This document shows, piece after piece, positions 5,680 to 5,913 of a stretch of DNA of 5,913 nt. The position numbers and the translations under genes were made by a program. The notes under the pieces are model-generated. The model worked only from the letters and a program-made list of their open reading frames with translations, was not told where the DNA came from and did no database searches. Source of the stretch: Nitrospiraceae bacterium (lineage in GTDB: Bacteria; Nitrospirota; Thermodesulfovibrionia; Thermodesulfovibrionales; UBA9159). The stretch's first letter is position 1. The number at the start of each line of letters is the position of its first letter. Location: NCBI GenBank assembly GCA_003453735.1, contig DMNE01000491.1:311-6223 (forward strand), read 5' to 3'.

Positions 5680-5913
5680 CTCCTTCCTTTCTTGAGCAAT
5701 TACCCGTACCCGCTGATCCTTTCTATATATCGGATGTTCCCCTAACCAACAGTCCACCGTAGATAACCTATTGGATATCAAGCATTTTTGCGACGTTCTT
5801 GTAATTTCTTTTTAGTGGTCACATGTATCCCGCTGCAAGGTAACATTTTTGGGAGACGGACATTTGCGGCATCAAGCAATTCCTTGGCGGACTGACGAGG
5901 TTCCGGAATATCA
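5680..5913 (-). mobile_element. Likely right end of an insertion sequence
   Basis: The transposase end at 5778 implies that the element's terminal inverted repeat lies somewhere between its stop codon and the point where the neighbouring gene remnant becomes recognisable (about 5679). I cannot place the exact boundary, because the other end of the element and any target duplication are outside the window. Confidence 0.4.
5778..5913 (-). CDS. C-terminal end of an insertion-sequence DDE transposase (IS1634/IS4-like), partial
   Basis: The minus-strand frame is open from the window edge to TGA at 5780-5778 and gives 44 residues. They include PRQSAKELLDAANVRLPKML and then HVTTKKKLQERRKNA. A segment of the type 'elL.a....LP' followed by a Thr-Lys-Lys-Lys-Leu...Arg-Arg-Lys tail just before the stop is what I remember from the C-termini of IS1634/IS4-group transposases. 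The catalytic DDE residues lie outside, so the family is a judgement from the tail alone. The gene enters from outside, points toward the frameshifted remnant and runs on the same strand as the operon, so read-through transcription into the downstream genes is possible. Confidence 0.5.
   Translation of the reverse strand, partial: DIPEPRQSAKELLDAANVRLPKMLPCSGIHVTTKKKLQERRKNA

Noticed and set aside
5453..5695. Plus-strand open frame of 80 codons
   Set aside because: It is antisense to the molybdopterin-binding-like remnant, which has recognisable conserved motifs, and it shows no motif of its own.
5557..5781. Minus-strand 74-codon frame taken as an intact small gene
   Set aside because: Its TTG start overlaps the transposase stop, its first 30 or so residues look like insertion-sequence end DNA, and only its last part is protein-like, continuing in other frames after a frameshift.
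1..5913. CRISPR array, tRNA or rRNA genes
   Set aside because: No regularly spaced repeats and no cloverleaf or rRNA-like segments were seen on either strand; almost all of the sequence is accounted for by protein genes.

Overview
The window looks like a piece of a bacterial chromosome from a Gram-negative-type organism. The evidence is a periplasmic AMIN plus Amidase_3 cell-wall amidase that carries the helical insertion usual in diderm AmiC-type enzymes. Gene families and packing would fit a Nitrospirota, Desulfobacterota or similar environmental lineage, but that is an impression from gene content and I cannot name the species. Every gene I can support lies on the minus strand, so the window reads biologically from right to left.

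Right edge (about 5469-5913): the C-terminal 44 codons of a DDE-type insertion-sequence transposase enter from outside. Just past its stop lies the decayed C-terminal end of a molybdopterin-binding-like (MoeA/MoCF-type) gene. This remnant is split by two single-base frameshifts and still ends in a four-cysteine motif. About 150 bp with no recognisable gene follow, ending in a plausible sigma70-type promoter.

Centre and left (1-5319): six genes are packed head to tail. In transcription order they are a free-standing NifU-like Fe-S scaffold domain (73 aa), a secreted N-acetylmuramoyl-L-alanine amidase, an EcfT/CbiQ-type membrane protein, an N-acyl-D-amino-acid deacylase (D-aminoacylase), a class I glutamine-amidotransferase-like peptidase C26 (PuuD type), and an AI-2E/PerM-family membrane protein cut off by the left edge. 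The junctions are a 4-bp overlap, a 3-bp gap, a 120-bp gap, an 11-bp overlap and a 14-bp overlap, so co-transcription with translational coupling is likely apart from the 120-bp gap.

Read together, amidase, D-aminoacylase and gamma-glutamyl hydrolase are the activities one would want for trimming and salvaging peptidoglycan peptides, which are rich in D-amino acids and gamma-D-glutamyl links. The two membrane proteins could move substrates or products. This is an inference from gene order, not a demonstrated pathway. The clearest anomalies are the frameshifted gene remnant beside the insertion sequence, an EcfT-like protein with poorly kept ATPase-coupling motifs and no ATPase or substrate-binding partner in view, and an open alternative reading frame spanning the only sizeable gap in the operon.
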